DNA of 64,000 nt from CAMYOC01 sp963704875 (GCA_963704875.1 CAVPIA010000003.1:62001-126000); one strand, 5' to 3'. Shown: positions 7,058 to 15,758, counted from the stretch's first letter. Notes: generated by a model from the sequence alone, not told the origin. Numbers and translations: made by a program.

Positions 7058-8738
7058 GCTGCCGCCATTCCTCCTGTTTCTGCTGGCCGCACCCCTGGTG
7101 GCGGTCACCCGGGGCTGGTTGCGTAGCGCGATCATGCTGGCCACGCCAGTGCTCAGCGGTATTGCGCTGCTGAATCTGCAGGACGGCACCGTCATTCAGA
7201 CTCAGATTTTGGGTCTGGACCTCACCCCGGTGAGGGTCGATGAGCTCAGCCTGCTGTTCGGATATCTGTTCCACATCGGAGCATTGATCGGGATCATCTA
7301 TTCGCTGCATCTGAAGGACACGCTGCAGCATGTGGTCGCGATAATCTACGCCGGCGCCGCCATTGCGGCAGTGTTTGCCGGAGATCTGATCAGCTTCTTC
7401 CTGGCCTGGGAAATACTTGCGCTATCGTCCGCGTTTCTTATCTGGGCCAGACGGACGCCCGAGGCGCTGGCAGCCGGTCTGCGTTATCTGGTATTCCAGG
7501 TGGTCTCGGGTGTGCTGTTGCTTGCCGGCATCGTCAGCTATGTGTTCGCAGGTGGTGATCTCGCCTTCGATTACGTCGGACTTGGGACTACCGGCGGCTG
7601 GCTGATCATGCTCGCTATCGGTATCAAGTGCGGCTTCCCGTTGCTGCACATGTGGCTGACTGACGCCTATCCCGAAGCCACGCCTACCGGCTCGGTGTTC
7701 CTGTGCATGTTCACCACCAAGGTTGCGATCTATGCCCTGGTGCGCGGCTTCCCCGGCGCGGAACCGCTGATCTATATCGGCACCGTGATGACATTCTTCC
7801 CGATCTTTTTCGCAGTGATCGAAAACGACCTGCGCCGGGTATTGTCGTTCAGCATGATCAACCAGCTTGGCTTCATGGTCTGCGGCGTCGGTCTGGGCAG
7901 CGCGCTTGCGCTGAACGGGGCGGTATCCCATGCGTTTAACGATGTGCTGTTCAAGGGTCTGTTGTTCATGGCCATGGGTGCGGTGATGACGATGACCGGT
8001 CGTACCCGCGCCTCGGATCTCGGAGGCCTGTTCAAATCGATGCCGCAAACCACGGTGCTTTGCATTATCGGTGCCGCGTCGATATCTGCAATCCCCCTGT
8101 TCAGTGGTTTCGTCAGCAAGTCGATGATCATGCAGGCGGCGCTCGACCAGGATCGACTGATCGTCTGGTTCTTCCTGCTGTTCGCGTCAGTAGGCGTGCT
8201 CGAGCATGCGGGCATCAAGATCCCGTTCTTTGCCTTCTTTGCCCATGACTCGGGTCTGCGCCCAGGCGAACCCCCGGCCAATATGCGTCTGGCGATGCTG
8301 ATTGCTGCTGCCCTGTCGGTGTACATCGGCTGCTGGCCCTGGACGCTGTACGCGCTGCTGCCCTTCGACGCCAGCTATAACCCGTTCGACATGACCCATG
8401 TGATCACCCAGCTGCAGCTGCTGATGTTCGGTGGGTTGGCGGTGTTCTGGATGATGCGCAACGGCCACTATCCAGCTGAAGTACGCGCGATCAACCTGGA
8501 TGCTGACTGGATCTATCGACGCCTGCTGCCGCGCGCCGTGCGCGAAGGTCTGGCGGTCGGCGTGCCGCTGCGCGCTGCCCTGGTCGCGAGTCTTTCCGCC
8601 CAGGGGGACAAGTTGATCGGTTTCCTGTTCCGCCACCACGGCCCGGGCGGGACGCTGGCCAGAACCTGGCCTACCGGCAGCATGGTGCTGTGGGTGGCGG
8701 TGTTGCTGGCTGTCATGGTGCTGGTCTACTACATCTAG
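7044..8738 (+). CDS. Na+/H+ antiporter subunit D, paralogue 3 (NuoL/M/N-like, C-terminally extended)
   Basis: Third antiporter-like subunit, 564 aa and longer than the other two. Glu123 in FFLAWEILALSS, Lys195 in GIKCGFPLLHMWL, the SHAFNDVLFKGLLFM helix and Lys in GFVSKSMI are all present. In the helix-8 motif Asp replaces the second His seen in paralogue 1 (FNDVLFK against FNHALMK). After helix 13 a stretch of about 100 residues (DADWIYRRLLPR onward) leads to a last hydrophobic helix, recalling the tails of NuoL and MbhH/HyfB proteins. It is the last gene of the operon and its 3' end overlaps the convergent dnaQ by 4 bases. Confidence 0.88.
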   Translation: MTAIELPPFLLFLLAAPLVAVTRGWLRSAIMLATPVLSGIALLNLQDGTVIQTQILGLDLTPVRVDELSLLFGYLFHIGALIGIIYSLHLKDTLQHVVAIIYAGAAIAAVFAGDLISFFLAWEILALSSAFLIWARRTPEALAAGLRYLVFQVVSGVLLLAGIVSYVFAGGDLAFDYVGLGTTGGWLIMLAIGIKCGFPLLHMWLTDAYPEATPTGSVFLCMFTTKVAIYALVRGFPGAEPLIYIGTVMTFFPIFFAVIENDLRRVLSFSMINQLGFMVCGVGLGSALALNGAVSHAFNDVLFKGLLFMAMGAVMTMTGRTRASDLGGLFKSMPQTTVLCIIGAASISAIPLFSGFVSKSMIMQAALDQDRLIVWFFLLFASVGVLEHAGIKIPFFAFFAHDSGLRPGEPPANMRLAMLIAAALSVYIGCWPWTLYALLPFDASYNPFDMTHVITQLQLLMFGGLAVFWMMRNGHYPAEVRAINLDADWIYRRLLPRAVREGLAVGVPLRAALVASLSAQGDKLIGFLFRHHGPGGTLARTWPTGSMVLWVAVLLAVMVLVYYI

Positions 8739-9460
8739 TGTTCTGATTGCAGGCGCCGCCACACACAGACGCCGTCAGAGGCCTTGTCCAGACGATCCAG
8801 CACCGCTTCGTGGGCAGCCAGCTCCTCCGCGTTCGCCTCGATGACCGGCAACACCAGACCTGCCCGGTCCAGGCGGCTGGGTTTCGCGCGTCCGCCGGCG
8901 CCCGAACGCCGTTCGTTATCCAGCGACAGGGCCGCCTGGCCGCCGGTCATGGCCAGATATACTTCGGCCAGTATCTGCGCATCCAGCAGCGCGCCGTGAA
9001 GTTCGCGGCCCGAGTTATCTACCTGATAGCGCCGGCACAATGCATCCAGGCTGTTGCGTTGACCTGGGTGCATCTCCCGCGCCAGCACCAGGGTGTCGAG
9101 CACCGGGCAGATATCATTAATCGCGTCTGCCCCGGCGTCACCGGCGCAAAGTCCGAATTCGCTGTCCAGGAAACCCACGTCAAACGGTGCGTTGTGGATC
9201 AGTAGTTCGGCATCCCGAAGAAAGGCCTTCAATTCATCAACGATCTCTGCGAACCGCGGTTTGTCGGCGAGAAATTCCGCACTGATGCCGTGGACTTCCT
9301 GAGCGCCGGGATCGATGCCGCGCTCCGGATTGAGATAGTAGTGAAACGTGTTGCCGCTGGGGCGGCGATTAACCAGCTCGACACATCCAATCTCGATAAT
9401 CCGGTGACCCTGGTCAGGATCGAGACCGGTGGTCTCGGTGTCGAGTACAACCTGTCTCAT
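8735..9460 (-). CDS. dnaQ: DNA polymerase III epsilon subunit (3'-5' proofreading exonuclease)
   Basis: Proofreading subunit of the replicative polymerase, 241 aa. The exonuclease motifs are intact: VLDTETTG (Asp7, Glu9), HNAPFDVGF and HGALLDAQILAEVYLAMTG. The C-terminal tail for polymerase alpha binding is present but diverged. The ATG at 9460 has no ribosome site of its own and overlaps the stop codon of a 21-codon upstream ORF (ATGA), so translation is probably coupled to that leader. It lies next to rnhA as in E. coli, although there the two are divergent and here both are on the minus strand. Confidence 0.95.
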   Translation of the reverse strand: MRQVVLDTETTGLDPDQGHRIIEIGCVELVNRRPSGNTFHYYLNPERGIDPGAQEVHGISAEFLADKPRFAEIVDELKAFLRDAELLIHNAPFDVGFLDSEFGLCAGDAGADAINDICPVLDTLVLAREMHPGQRNSLDALCRRYQVDNSGRELHGALLDAQILAEVYLAMTGGQAALSLDNERRSGAGGRAKPSRLDRAGLVLPVIEANAEELAAHEAVLDRLDKASDGVCVWRRLQSEH

Positions 9461-9522
9461 GCGCTGGCGCCCCGGTCTGCGGCATCGAAGGCGAGGCCGG
9501 TGACGGTAATATATCTTGTCAT
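9457..9522 (-). CDS. Putative 21-aa leader ORF translationally coupled to dnaQ
   Basis: An ATG at 9522 is preceded, 9 bases away, by a strong GAGGAG ribosome site, and opens a 21-codon frame (it begins MTRYITVTGLAF). The frame ends at a TGA overlapping the dnaQ ATG. dnaQ itself has no Shine-Dalgarno sequence. The peptide has no recognised function, and the act of translation may matter more than the product. It is too short to prove coding by composition. Confidence 0.5.
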   Translation of the reverse strand: MTRYITVTGLAFDAADRGASA

Positions 9523-9611
9523 GCTGCGATTCTCCTCAATGCTGCGGAGTCTGTGGATCCCGCAACAACCCGGCCCGATGACCCACAACCCGGTCTGGGG
9601 CAAACCGATAT

Positions 9612-10043
9612 TCACAGGGTATCGACACCGCGATTGGCCAGCGCGTCCGCGCGTTCATTACCCTCGTCTCCGGCATGACCCTTGACCCAGTGCCACTGTA
9701 TTTCGTGTCGGGCCGCCTCGGCGTCCAGCGCCTGCCATAAGTCCTGATTCTTCACCGGTTTGCGATTGGCGGTCTTCCAGCCCTTGCGCTTCCAGTTCTC
9801 CAGCCACTGAGTGATGCCCAGACGCACGTATTGAGAGTCGGTGAACAGGTCCACCCGGCAACCACGTTTCAGCGCCGCCAGCCCCCGAATCGCCGCCATC
9901 AGTTCCATTCGATTGTTCGTCGTCTCCTGTTCGCCGCCGAACAGTTCTTTTTCGTGATCGCCAAAACTCAATACGGCGCCCCAGCCGCCCGGACCCGGAT
10001 TACCGCGACAGGCCCCGTCGGTATAGATCACCACATGATTCAA
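9612..10043 (-). CDS. rnhA: Ribonuclease HI
   Basis: Degrades the RNA strand of RNA-DNA hybrids; 143 aa, the normal length. Catalytic residues are visible: Asp9 in YTDGACRGNPGPGG, the Glu of NNRMELMA, the Asp of FTDSQYV and the Asp of GNERADALA. Its ATG overlaps the stop of the upstream methyltransferase gene by 4 bases. Between its stop and dnaQ lie about 90 bases before the leader ORF. Confidence 0.97.
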   Translation of the reverse strand: MNHVVIYTDGACRGNPGPGGWGAVLSFGDHEKELFGGEQETTNNRMELMAAIRGLAALKRGCRVDLFTDSQYVRLGITQWLENWKRKGWKTANRKPVKNQDLWQALDAEAARHEIQWHWVKGHAGDEGNERADALANRGVDTL

Positions 10044-10741
10044 CCCGAATTCCTCGTCGACGGCTCGATCAGACCGGCACCGACTTTGGCCGGTGTGCGC
10101 CAGCGCAGGCGGGTGGGCGTCACCGCATACATGCGCTTTACCGCGATCAGCATGTAAGCGCCGTAGGATAGCTGTACGCGGCGCAAACGCTCACGCAGAT
10201 TTTGACCCGCGTGACTATAGGGGAAGTAATGTCGGGACAGGGTGACGTCGAACGCCAGCAGATTCATCCAGTCACGCAGGCGGCGTTCACTGACCAGCTG
10301 GCGCAAACCAGGAGGATATGCGCCCGGGCTCAACAGGCGTCTCAGCCCCAGCGGGCTGATCGGATTGAATCCCAGGATAACGATGCGGCCGCCGGCACAC
10401 AGCGCGCGCTCAGCCTGGCGCAGCACTTCGTGGGGGTATTGCGTCATTTCCAGGGTATGCGGCAGCAACAAGGCATCCACCGAGTGCCCGGCCACCGGCA
10501 GATGCTCGGCGCGGCCGAGAAAGGACACGCCCGGCCCGCTATGGTCATGACACAACGCCCGGCGCGCCGTGCCCGGGACCGGCAAAAACGCCTCCGGGTC
10601 TCCCCACAATCCCAGCTGCAGGAACTGTCCGCCGAACAGACGACCCAGTTCCGTACTGACAAATTCGCGTTCGGCATCGGCGAACAGGGCGCCCGTCGGG
10701 GTCTGCAGCCAGGCCGTGACCAATGATTCCTGAGAACTCAT
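10040..10741 (-). CDS. Class I SAM-dependent methyltransferase-like protein (YafS family)
   Basis: A 233-aa protein in the position of E. coli yafS, next to rnhA/dnaQ and divergent from gloB. The methyltransferase-11-like core is seen in LPVAGHSVDALLLPHTLEM and GRIVILGFNPISPLGLRRL. The glycine-rich SAM motif I is degenerate (FLQLGLWGD), as in this family. The substrate is unknown. It is translationally coupled to rnhA. Confidence 0.8.
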   Translation of the reverse strand: MSSQESLVTAWLQTPTGALFADAEREFVSTELGRLFGGQFLQLGLWGDPEAFLPVPGTARRALCHDHSGPGVSFLGRAEHLPVAGHSVDALLLPHTLEMTQYPHEVLRQAERALCAGGRIVILGFNPISPLGLRRLLSPGAYPPGLRQLVSERRLRDWMNLLAFDVTLSRHYFPYSHAGQNLRERLRRVQLSYGAYMLIAVKRMYAVTPTRLRWRTPAKVGAGLIEPSTRNSG

Positions 10742-10792
10742 GGGCCAAGGATAGCGGCTTCCGGCCGCGGCGGAAATTGTGAAGCCGATTCT

Positions 10793-10820
10793 TTGACCCT
10801 GGCGAGCCTGCCGCTAAGAT
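10793..10820 (+). promoter_or_regulatory. Sigma70 promoter of gloB, predicted leaderless transcript
   Basis: TTGACC (10793-10798) and TAAGAT (10815-10820) are separated by 16 bases. The -10 box ends only 7 bases before the gloB ATG at 10828, and no Shine-Dalgarno sequence is present. The transcript would therefore begin at or next to the start codon. Confidence 0.5.
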
Positions 10821-10827
10821 ATGCCGC

Positions 10828-11604
10828 ATGCTCAAGACCACCCCAGTGCCCGCTTTCAACGACAATTATCTATGGTTGATTCACAGCCCGGCGGATCCGC
10901 TGCGGGTCACGGTGGTCGACCCCGGAGACGCCGGTGCGATCCTGGACGCGCTGGACAAGCACGGACTCTGCCTGGATTCGATTCTTGTCACCCATCATCA
11001 CGCTGACCATGTCGGTGGCGTCGCAGAGCTGGCAGACCGGTTCTCGGTTCCGGTATTTGGCCCGTCCGGCGAACGCATACCCGGCCGCACCACGGCCCTG
11101 GATGGCGGGGACCGGGTGAAGCTCGCTGCCATGGGACTCGAATTCGAAGTCATCGACTGTCCCGGTCATACCGCCGGCCACATCGCCTACTACGGTCACG
11201 GTTGCCTGTTCTGCGGTGATACGCTGTTCAGCGCCGGCTGTGGCCGCCTGTTCGAAGGCACGCCGGCTCAGATGAATGCCTCCTTGCATCGCCTGACAGC
11301 GCTGCCGCCGGAGACCCGGGTTTATTGCGCGCACGAATACACGCTGAGCAATCTGCGCTTTGCCGCTGCGGTAGAGCCGGATAATGCATCCGTTAAGGCC
11401 TACACCAGCCGGGCCCGCGAATTACGCGACCAGGACTGCCCTACCCTGCCCACCACCCTCGGCCTGGAGCTGGACGTCAATCCTTTCCTGCGCTGTGCGC
11501 AACCTGGCGTGGTGGCCGCAGCGGCCAAACGCGCCGGGGCCGCGATGTCGGACGAGACGGCTGTTTTTGCCGAAATCCGGGCCTGGAAGGATGGATTCGC
11601 ATGA
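10828..11604 (+). CDS. gloB: Hydroxyacylglutathione hydrolase (glyoxalase II)
   Basis: Hydrolyses S-lactoylglutathione to lactate and glutathione, the second step of methylglyoxal detoxification. 258 aa. The metallo-beta-lactamase signature THHHADHVGG (residues 55-64) binds the two metal ions; further ligand motifs are CPGHTAGH, FCGDTLFSAGCGRLFEG and YCAHEYTLSNL. Its 3' end overlaps mltD by 4 bases, as in the conserved gloB-mltD pair. Confidence 0.95.
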   Translation: MLKTTPVPAFNDNYLWLIHSPADPLRVTVVDPGDAGAILDALDKHGLCLDSILVTHHHADHVGGVAELADRFSVPVFGPSGERIPGRTTALDGGDRVKLAAMGLEFEVIDCPGHTAGHIAYYGHGCLFCGDTLFSAGCGRLFEGTPAQMNASLHRLTALPPETRVYCAHEYTLSNLRFAAAVEPDNASVKAYTSRARELRDQDCPTLPTTLGLELDVNPFLRCAQPGVVAAAAKRAGAAMSDETAVFAEIRAWKDGFA

Positions 11605-13211
11605 GCCTGCTGACCAGAAGACATTGCCAGGCCATCATGCTGTTGCTGGCCAGCGCAGGCTGCGCCGCACCGCCACTCCCGGAACCTCCGCCGCCGGTAC
11701 AGCAAATCGTCATCGTGCCCGAGCCACCGCCGCTCGTTTCATACACGATAGTCGCCAGACTCGAGGCGGGCCTGCTGCCGACTGTGCCGGAAGTCCCGAT
11801 GCGTCAGCCGGATCTGCTCAGCCAGCTGGCGACCGAACTCCAATTCGAGCATATCCAGCGACCGGCTATCGACGTGCAACGGACCTGGTATGCCCGCCAC
11901 CCGGACTATCTCAATCGGGTGTTTGAGCGTGGCGCCCCGTACCTGCCCTACATCACACGTGAGCTGGAACGGCGCGGCATGCCCGCCGATCTTGCGCTGC
12001 TGCCGATAGTAGAAAGCGCCTACGATCCGTTTGCCTATTCCCACGGCCGTGCTGCCGGTTTGTGGCAGATGATCCCGGGCACAGCGAGCCGCTTTGGCAT
12101 CAAACAGAACTGGTGGTACGACGGCCGGCGCGACGTGTTGGACTCGACCCGCGCGGCGCTGGATTACCTGCAGTTTCTGCATGACCGGTTTGACGGTGAC
12201 TGGCTGCTCGCCATCGCCGGGTACAACTCCGGTGAAGGCAATGTGTCGCGGGCGATACGGCGGAACCGCGCGGCCGGTAAACCCATTGATTTCTGGAATC
12301 TCAGACTGCCACGGGAAACCAGTGCCTATGTGCCCAAGCTGCTGGCGCTGAGCCAGTTGGTTGCCGACCCGGGCGCGTTTGGTCTGAGCCTGCCCGAAAT
12401 TGACGACGAGGAGTACTTCGTCAGCATCGGGCTGGACGGACAGATGGACCTGGCGCTGCTGGCCGAACTGGCGGGGATCACGCTGGATCAGTTCTACGCC
12501 CTGAACCCCGGCTACAACCGTTGGGCCACCGACCCGGATGGTCCGCATCGCGCGATCGTGCCGCGAGCAGCAGGACCGCAGCTGGCAGAGGCGGTGGACG
12601 CCCTGCCGTCTAGCGAACGCATGCGTTGGGTGCGCTACCGGATTCGCAGCGGCGACTCGCTGATCACCATCGCGGACCGCCACGACACCACGCCCGGTGT
12701 GATCCGGGATGTGAATGAGATCAGCGGCAACACCATCCGCGCCGGCGACTATCTGATGATCCCGACCGCCACCCGCCAGCTCAGTGCTTACAGCCAAAGC
12801 GCCGAAAGCCGTCTGGCCCGAACCCAGAGCAAGCCCCGTGGCAACACAAAAGTCAGCCATACGGTGCAGTCCGGAGACAGCCTGTGGAGCATCGCCCGAC
12901 GCTATGGGGTGCGGACCCGCTCGCTGGCGAAGTGGAATGGCATGGCGCCGGGGGATACCTTGTCGGTAGGCCGCGCACTGGTTGTCTGGACCAGCGAGGA
13001 TGTCAGCAGCACGCCGGCAACCTCACCCGCCGACCGCACACGCAAAATCCGCTATACCGTGCGCCGGGGCGACTCGCTGTACAAGATCGCGCAACGCTTC
13101 CGGGTCACCATCGATCAGATTAAGCGCTGGAACAAGCTCGCCGGCAGCAAGTATTTACAACCGGGCCAGAAACTGACCATGTATGTGGACGTGACCAGCC
13201 AGTCGAGCTGA
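11601..13211 (+). CDS. mltD: Membrane-bound lytic murein transglycosylase D
   Basis: Cleaves the glycan strands of peptidoglycan by non-hydrolytic transglycosylation. 536 aa: a signal sequence ending in a lipoprotein-like site (LASAGC, Cys21), a proline-rich linker, an SLT domain with catalytic Glu138 in PIVESAYDPFAYS and the downstream GLWQMIPGTA and AGYNSGEGNV motifs, then three LysM peptidoglycan-binding repeats at about 343-390, 418-462 and 485-530, each with a GDSL core. The residue at -3 of the lipobox is Ser instead of Leu, so lipidation is likely but not certain. Confidence 0.95.
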   Translation: MSLLTRRHCQAIMLLLASAGCAAPPLPEPPPPVQQIVIVPEPPPLVSYTIVARLEAGLLPTVPEVPMRQPDLLSQLATELQFEHIQRPAIDVQRTWYARHPDYLNRVFERGAPYLPYITRELERRGMPADLALLPIVESAYDPFAYSHGRAAGLWQMIPGTASRFGIKQNWWYDGRRDVLDSTRAALDYLQFLHDRFDGDWLLAIAGYNSGEGNVSRAIRRNRAAGKPIDFWNLRLPRETSAYVPKLLALSQLVADPGAFGLSLPEIDDEEYFVSIGLDGQMDLALLAELAGITLDQFYALNPGYNRWATDPDGPHRAIVPRAAGPQLAEAVDALPSSERMRWVRYRIRSGDSLITIADRHDTTPGVIRDVNEISGNTIRAGDYLMIPTATRQLSAYSQSAESRLARTQSKPRGNTKVSHTVQSGDSLWSIARRYGVRTRSLAKWNGMAPGDTLSVGRALVVWTSEDVSSTPATSPADRTRKIRYTVRRGDSLYKIAQRFRVTIDQIKRWNKLAGSKYLQPGQKLTMYVDVTSQSS

Positions 13212-13338
13212 TTCAGGCCGGGCCAGGGTCTTTCTACACCCGTCCGGTGTCGCCCGATATCAACCAATCCAATATTGACCAATCGGAGACGGCAGCCTGG
13301 GCCAGAAGACGTGCCATCCAGGACGCGAGGCGCGTGGT

Positions 13339-13358
13339 TTGCTCACTCGAATGAGCAA
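13339..13358. terminator. Weak hairpin between convergent mltD and fabI
   Basis: TTGCTCA and TGAGCAA form a 7-bp stem with a 6-base loop in the 192-bp space between the two convergent genes. No U-run follows on either strand, so it is only a possible bidirectional terminator. Nothing else is recognised in the gap. Confidence 0.25.
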
Positions 13359-13403
13359 CGCGGGCCGGCGCTTGTTAACGCGCAACCCGGAAGGCCGGGC
13401 GGT

Positions 13404-14189
13404 TCAGTCCGGCAATACCATGCCGACATGGCTGTAGCCGGCATCCACATACAGGATCTCGCCGGTGATCCCGGCAGCAAGGTCAGAACACAGGAACGCA
13501 GCCGCATTGCCGACATCTTCGGTCGAGATATGACGCCGCAACGGTGACTGTTCTTCAACATGTTTGAGGATCTTGCGGAAACCCTGGATGCCGGCCGCCG
13601 CCAGCGTCTTGATCGGGCCCGCTGAGATACCGTTGACCCGGATGCCCTCTGGCCCCAGGTCCGCGGCCAGGAAACGCACATTCGCCTCGAGGCTGGCTTT
13701 GGCCGGACCCATCACGTTGTAGCTGGGTATTGCGCGAACCGCGCCGAGATAGCTCAAGGTAAGCAGCGCCCCATTGCGTCCTTCCATCAACGGCCTGCCA
13801 GCGCGCGCCAGGGCAGCGAAACTGTAGGCGCTGATTTCATGCGCAATGCGGTAACCCTCGCGGGAAACCACATCCACATAACGACCAGCAATCTGGTCCC
13901 GTGGGGCAAACCCGACCGAATGGACGATGATGTCCAGTCCGTCCCATCGGGAACCAATGTACTCGAAGGCTGCCTCGATTTGTTCATCCTCGGCCACGTC
14001 CAGCGGGCAAACGATGTCCGAATCCACTTTCGCGGCCATGTCTTCAACACGCGACCGGAGCTTCTCGTTCTGATAGGTGAAAGCCAACTCCGCGCCTTCC
14101 CTGGCGAATGCTTGCGCGATCCCCCAGGCGATGGATCGATTGCTGGCGAGACCGACGATGAGCGCGCGTTTACCTGCAAGAAATCCCAT
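13404..14189 (-). CDS. fabI: Enoyl-[acyl-carrier-protein] reductase (NADH), FabI
   Basis: Last reductive step of fatty acid elongation. 261 aa from ATG 14189, which has a GGGGAGAG ribosome site; the open frame extends 55 codons further upstream but that part is not FabI-like. The catalytic pair Tyr147 (SYLGA) and Tyr157 (SYNVMG) with Lys164 matches E. coli Tyr146/Tyr156/Lys163. Gly93 in SVGFAP, a site linked to triclosan resistance when changed, is wild type. It lies downstream of the symporter, with a GC-rich hairpin between. Confidence 0.96.
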   Translation of the reverse strand: MGFLAGKRALIVGLASNRSIAWGIAQAFAREGAELAFTYQNEKLRSRVEDMAAKVDSDIVCPLDVAEDEQIEAAFEYIGSRWDGLDIIVHSVGFAPRDQIAGRYVDVVSREGYRIAHEISAYSFAALARAGRPLMEGRNGALLTLSYLGAVRAIPSYNVMGPAKASLEANVRFLAADLGPEGIRVNGISAGPIKTLAAAGIQGFRKILKHVEEQSPLRRHISTEDVGNAAAFLCSDLAAGITGEILYVDAGYSHVGMVLPD

Positions 14190-14242
14190 TTGACTCTCCC
14201 CGATGATGTGCTCGGTACCGTGAGAACCCCTCTCCGGACCGT

Positions 14243-14264
14243 GGCGCGGATTCCACTCCGCGCC
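14243..14264 (-). other. GC-rich hairpin between symporter gene and fabI
   Basis: GGCGCGGA, a 6-base loop and TCCGCGCC form a perfect 8-bp stem about 55 bases before the fabI ATG. There is no U-run, so it may be an attenuator or RNA-stability element instead of an intrinsic terminator. Confidence 0.3.
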
Positions 14265-14286
14265 CGCCGCGAGATTACCATAGCCT

Positions 14287-15576
14287 TCAGGCGGGGCTTT
14301 TGCCGTTTGCCTGACCCGTGAGTATGTGCTCTTCGCCTTCCAGACGCGCCACAATCACCGCCCCGCAGCTGTCGCCGAATACGTTCACACTGGTCCGCAA
14401 CATGTCCAGCAAGCGATCGAATACCAGCAGCACACCCAGCGCCTCCAGCGGCAACCCGATCGCGGTAAGGATGATCGCTATCGCGACCAGTGAGGCCGAT
14501 GGTACGCCGGCTACACCGATCGAAGTCACCAGCGCAGTGATGACGATAACAAACTGGACACTGAGGCTGAGTTCCAGCCCATAGGCCTGGGCAATAAACA
14601 TCGCTGCGACGCACTCGTACAGCGCAGTGCCATCCATGTTCACGGTTGCACCCAGGGGCAGTACGAAGCTGCTCACCCGGTTTGAAACGCCCGCATTCTT
14701 TTCCAGACAGTCCATGGTCACCGGCAAGGTGGCCGAAGATGAGGCAGTAGAGAACGCGGTCAACAAGGCAGGCGACATCGCCGGAAACATTCTGTACGGC
14801 GAAACCCGCGCGAACAGCCGCAATAACAACGGCAGCGTCAGCAGGGCATGCCCCAGCAACGCCAGTATCACCGTCAGGGCGAACACCAGCAGAGGCCCAG
14901 CCGCGCCGAAACCGGTTTGCGAGACCGTCTCCGCTACCAGACCAAATACGCCGATGGGAGCAAACTTCATCACCCATTCAGTGATCCGCATCATCACCTG
15001 AAACACACCGTTCCAGAAGTTGTATAAGGGCTCGCCGGCGCTATGATCAACGCGGCTGAGGAAATAACCAAACAACAGGCTGAAGAAAATAAGGCCGAGC
15101 ATTTTGCCGTTCGCGGCCGCCTGGATAACGTTGGTCGGCACCATGCGCAGAAAGATGTCCGTCAGCGTGCCTGAGTCGGCCTGACCCACTGAATCCGGCA
15201 ACGTCACTGTCTCCTCCAGCGCCAGCATCGGCCCCGCAGGCTCACCGTCCACCACACCAGGCTGTAACAGATTGACCAGCACCAGTCCGAGCAGGATCGC
15301 CAGCAGCGATGAACTGAGATAGAAGACCAGCGTCTTGCCGCCAAGTCGGCCAAGATCCCCGGAAGAACCGATGCCGGCGACCCCGACGATAATCGACGAC
15401 ATGATCAGCGGCACGATCAGCATTTTCAACGCATTGAGAAACAGCGTACCGACAAACGCGAAAGCGCCTACAACGCGCACGCCGAGCAGCTCCCCGTCAG
15501 CGCCGGTTAACCAGCCGATGAACACCGCCAGGGCCATCGCAATCAGAATCTGCCAGTGCAGCTTAAGTTTCAGCAT
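14287..15576 (-). CDS. Dicarboxylate/amino acid:cation symporter (DAACS/GltP-DctA family)
   Basis: Secondary transporter for acidic amino acids or C4-dicarboxylates driven by Na+ or H+. 429 aa from ATG 15576, which has GGAGG 5 bases upstream; a longer reading lacks this. The hallmark motifs are FVLPLGATVNMDGTALYE (binding-site NMDGT) and the serine-rich hairpin STASSSATLPVTM. The substrate cannot be decided from sequence. An unusual acidic insertion (residues about 120-160) lies between early helices. Confidence 0.9.
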   Translation of the reverse strand: MLKLKLHWQILIAMALAVFIGWLTGADGELLGVRVVGAFAFVGTLFLNALKMLIVPLIMSSIIVGVAGIGSSGDLGRLGGKTLVFYLSSSLLAILLGLVLVNLLQPGVVDGEPAGPMLALEETVTLPDSVGQADSGTLTDIFLRMVPTNVIQAAANGKMLGLIFFSLLFGYFLSRVDHSAGEPLYNFWNGVFQVMMRITEWVMKFAPIGVFGLVAETVSQTGFGAAGPLLVFALTVILALLGHALLTLPLLLRLFARVSPYRMFPAMSPALLTAFSTASSSATLPVTMDCLEKNAGVSNRVSSFVLPLGATVNMDGTALYECVAAMFIAQAYGLELSLSVQFVIVITALVTSIGVAGVPSASLVAIAIILTAIGLPLEALGVLLVFDRLLDMLRTSVNVFGDSCGAVIVARLEGEEHILTGQANGKSPA

Positions 15577-15695
15577 CAATCCTCCGCTCGGAATCGGGAT
15601 TGGGTTTTTGGCCGGGGTCGCCCGGCGGGCAACGTGGGCCACGATATAGCAGCCGTCGAACCCGGTGCAAATCCGGATTCCAGCACTACTTCGTT

Positions 15696-15721
15696 AAGAA
15701 AAAGGGCCCCGGAGGGCCCTT
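15696..15721 (-). terminator. Rho-independent terminator of ppiD
   Basis: AAGGGCCC / GGGCCCTT form an 8-bp stem with a 4-base loop, followed on the minus strand by TTTTTCTT. It lies 38 bases after the ppiD stop and separates ppiD from the symporter gene. Confidence 0.85.
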
Positions 15722-15758
15722 CTGCTGTTTGTGCCGGGCGCCCGTGTCGCCAGCCGGC

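Noticed and set aside
11739..12860. 373-codon open frame opposite mltD
   Set aside because: No domain or membrane pattern; mltD is complete with SLT and LysM domains on the plus strand.
14190..14354. N-terminal extension of fabI by 55 codons
   Set aside because: The extension is unlike any FabI; ATG 14189 has a good ribosome site and gives the family length.
13787..14977. 396-codon frame spanning fabI and the symporter
   Set aside because: It runs across two real genes in another frame and lacks any family motif.
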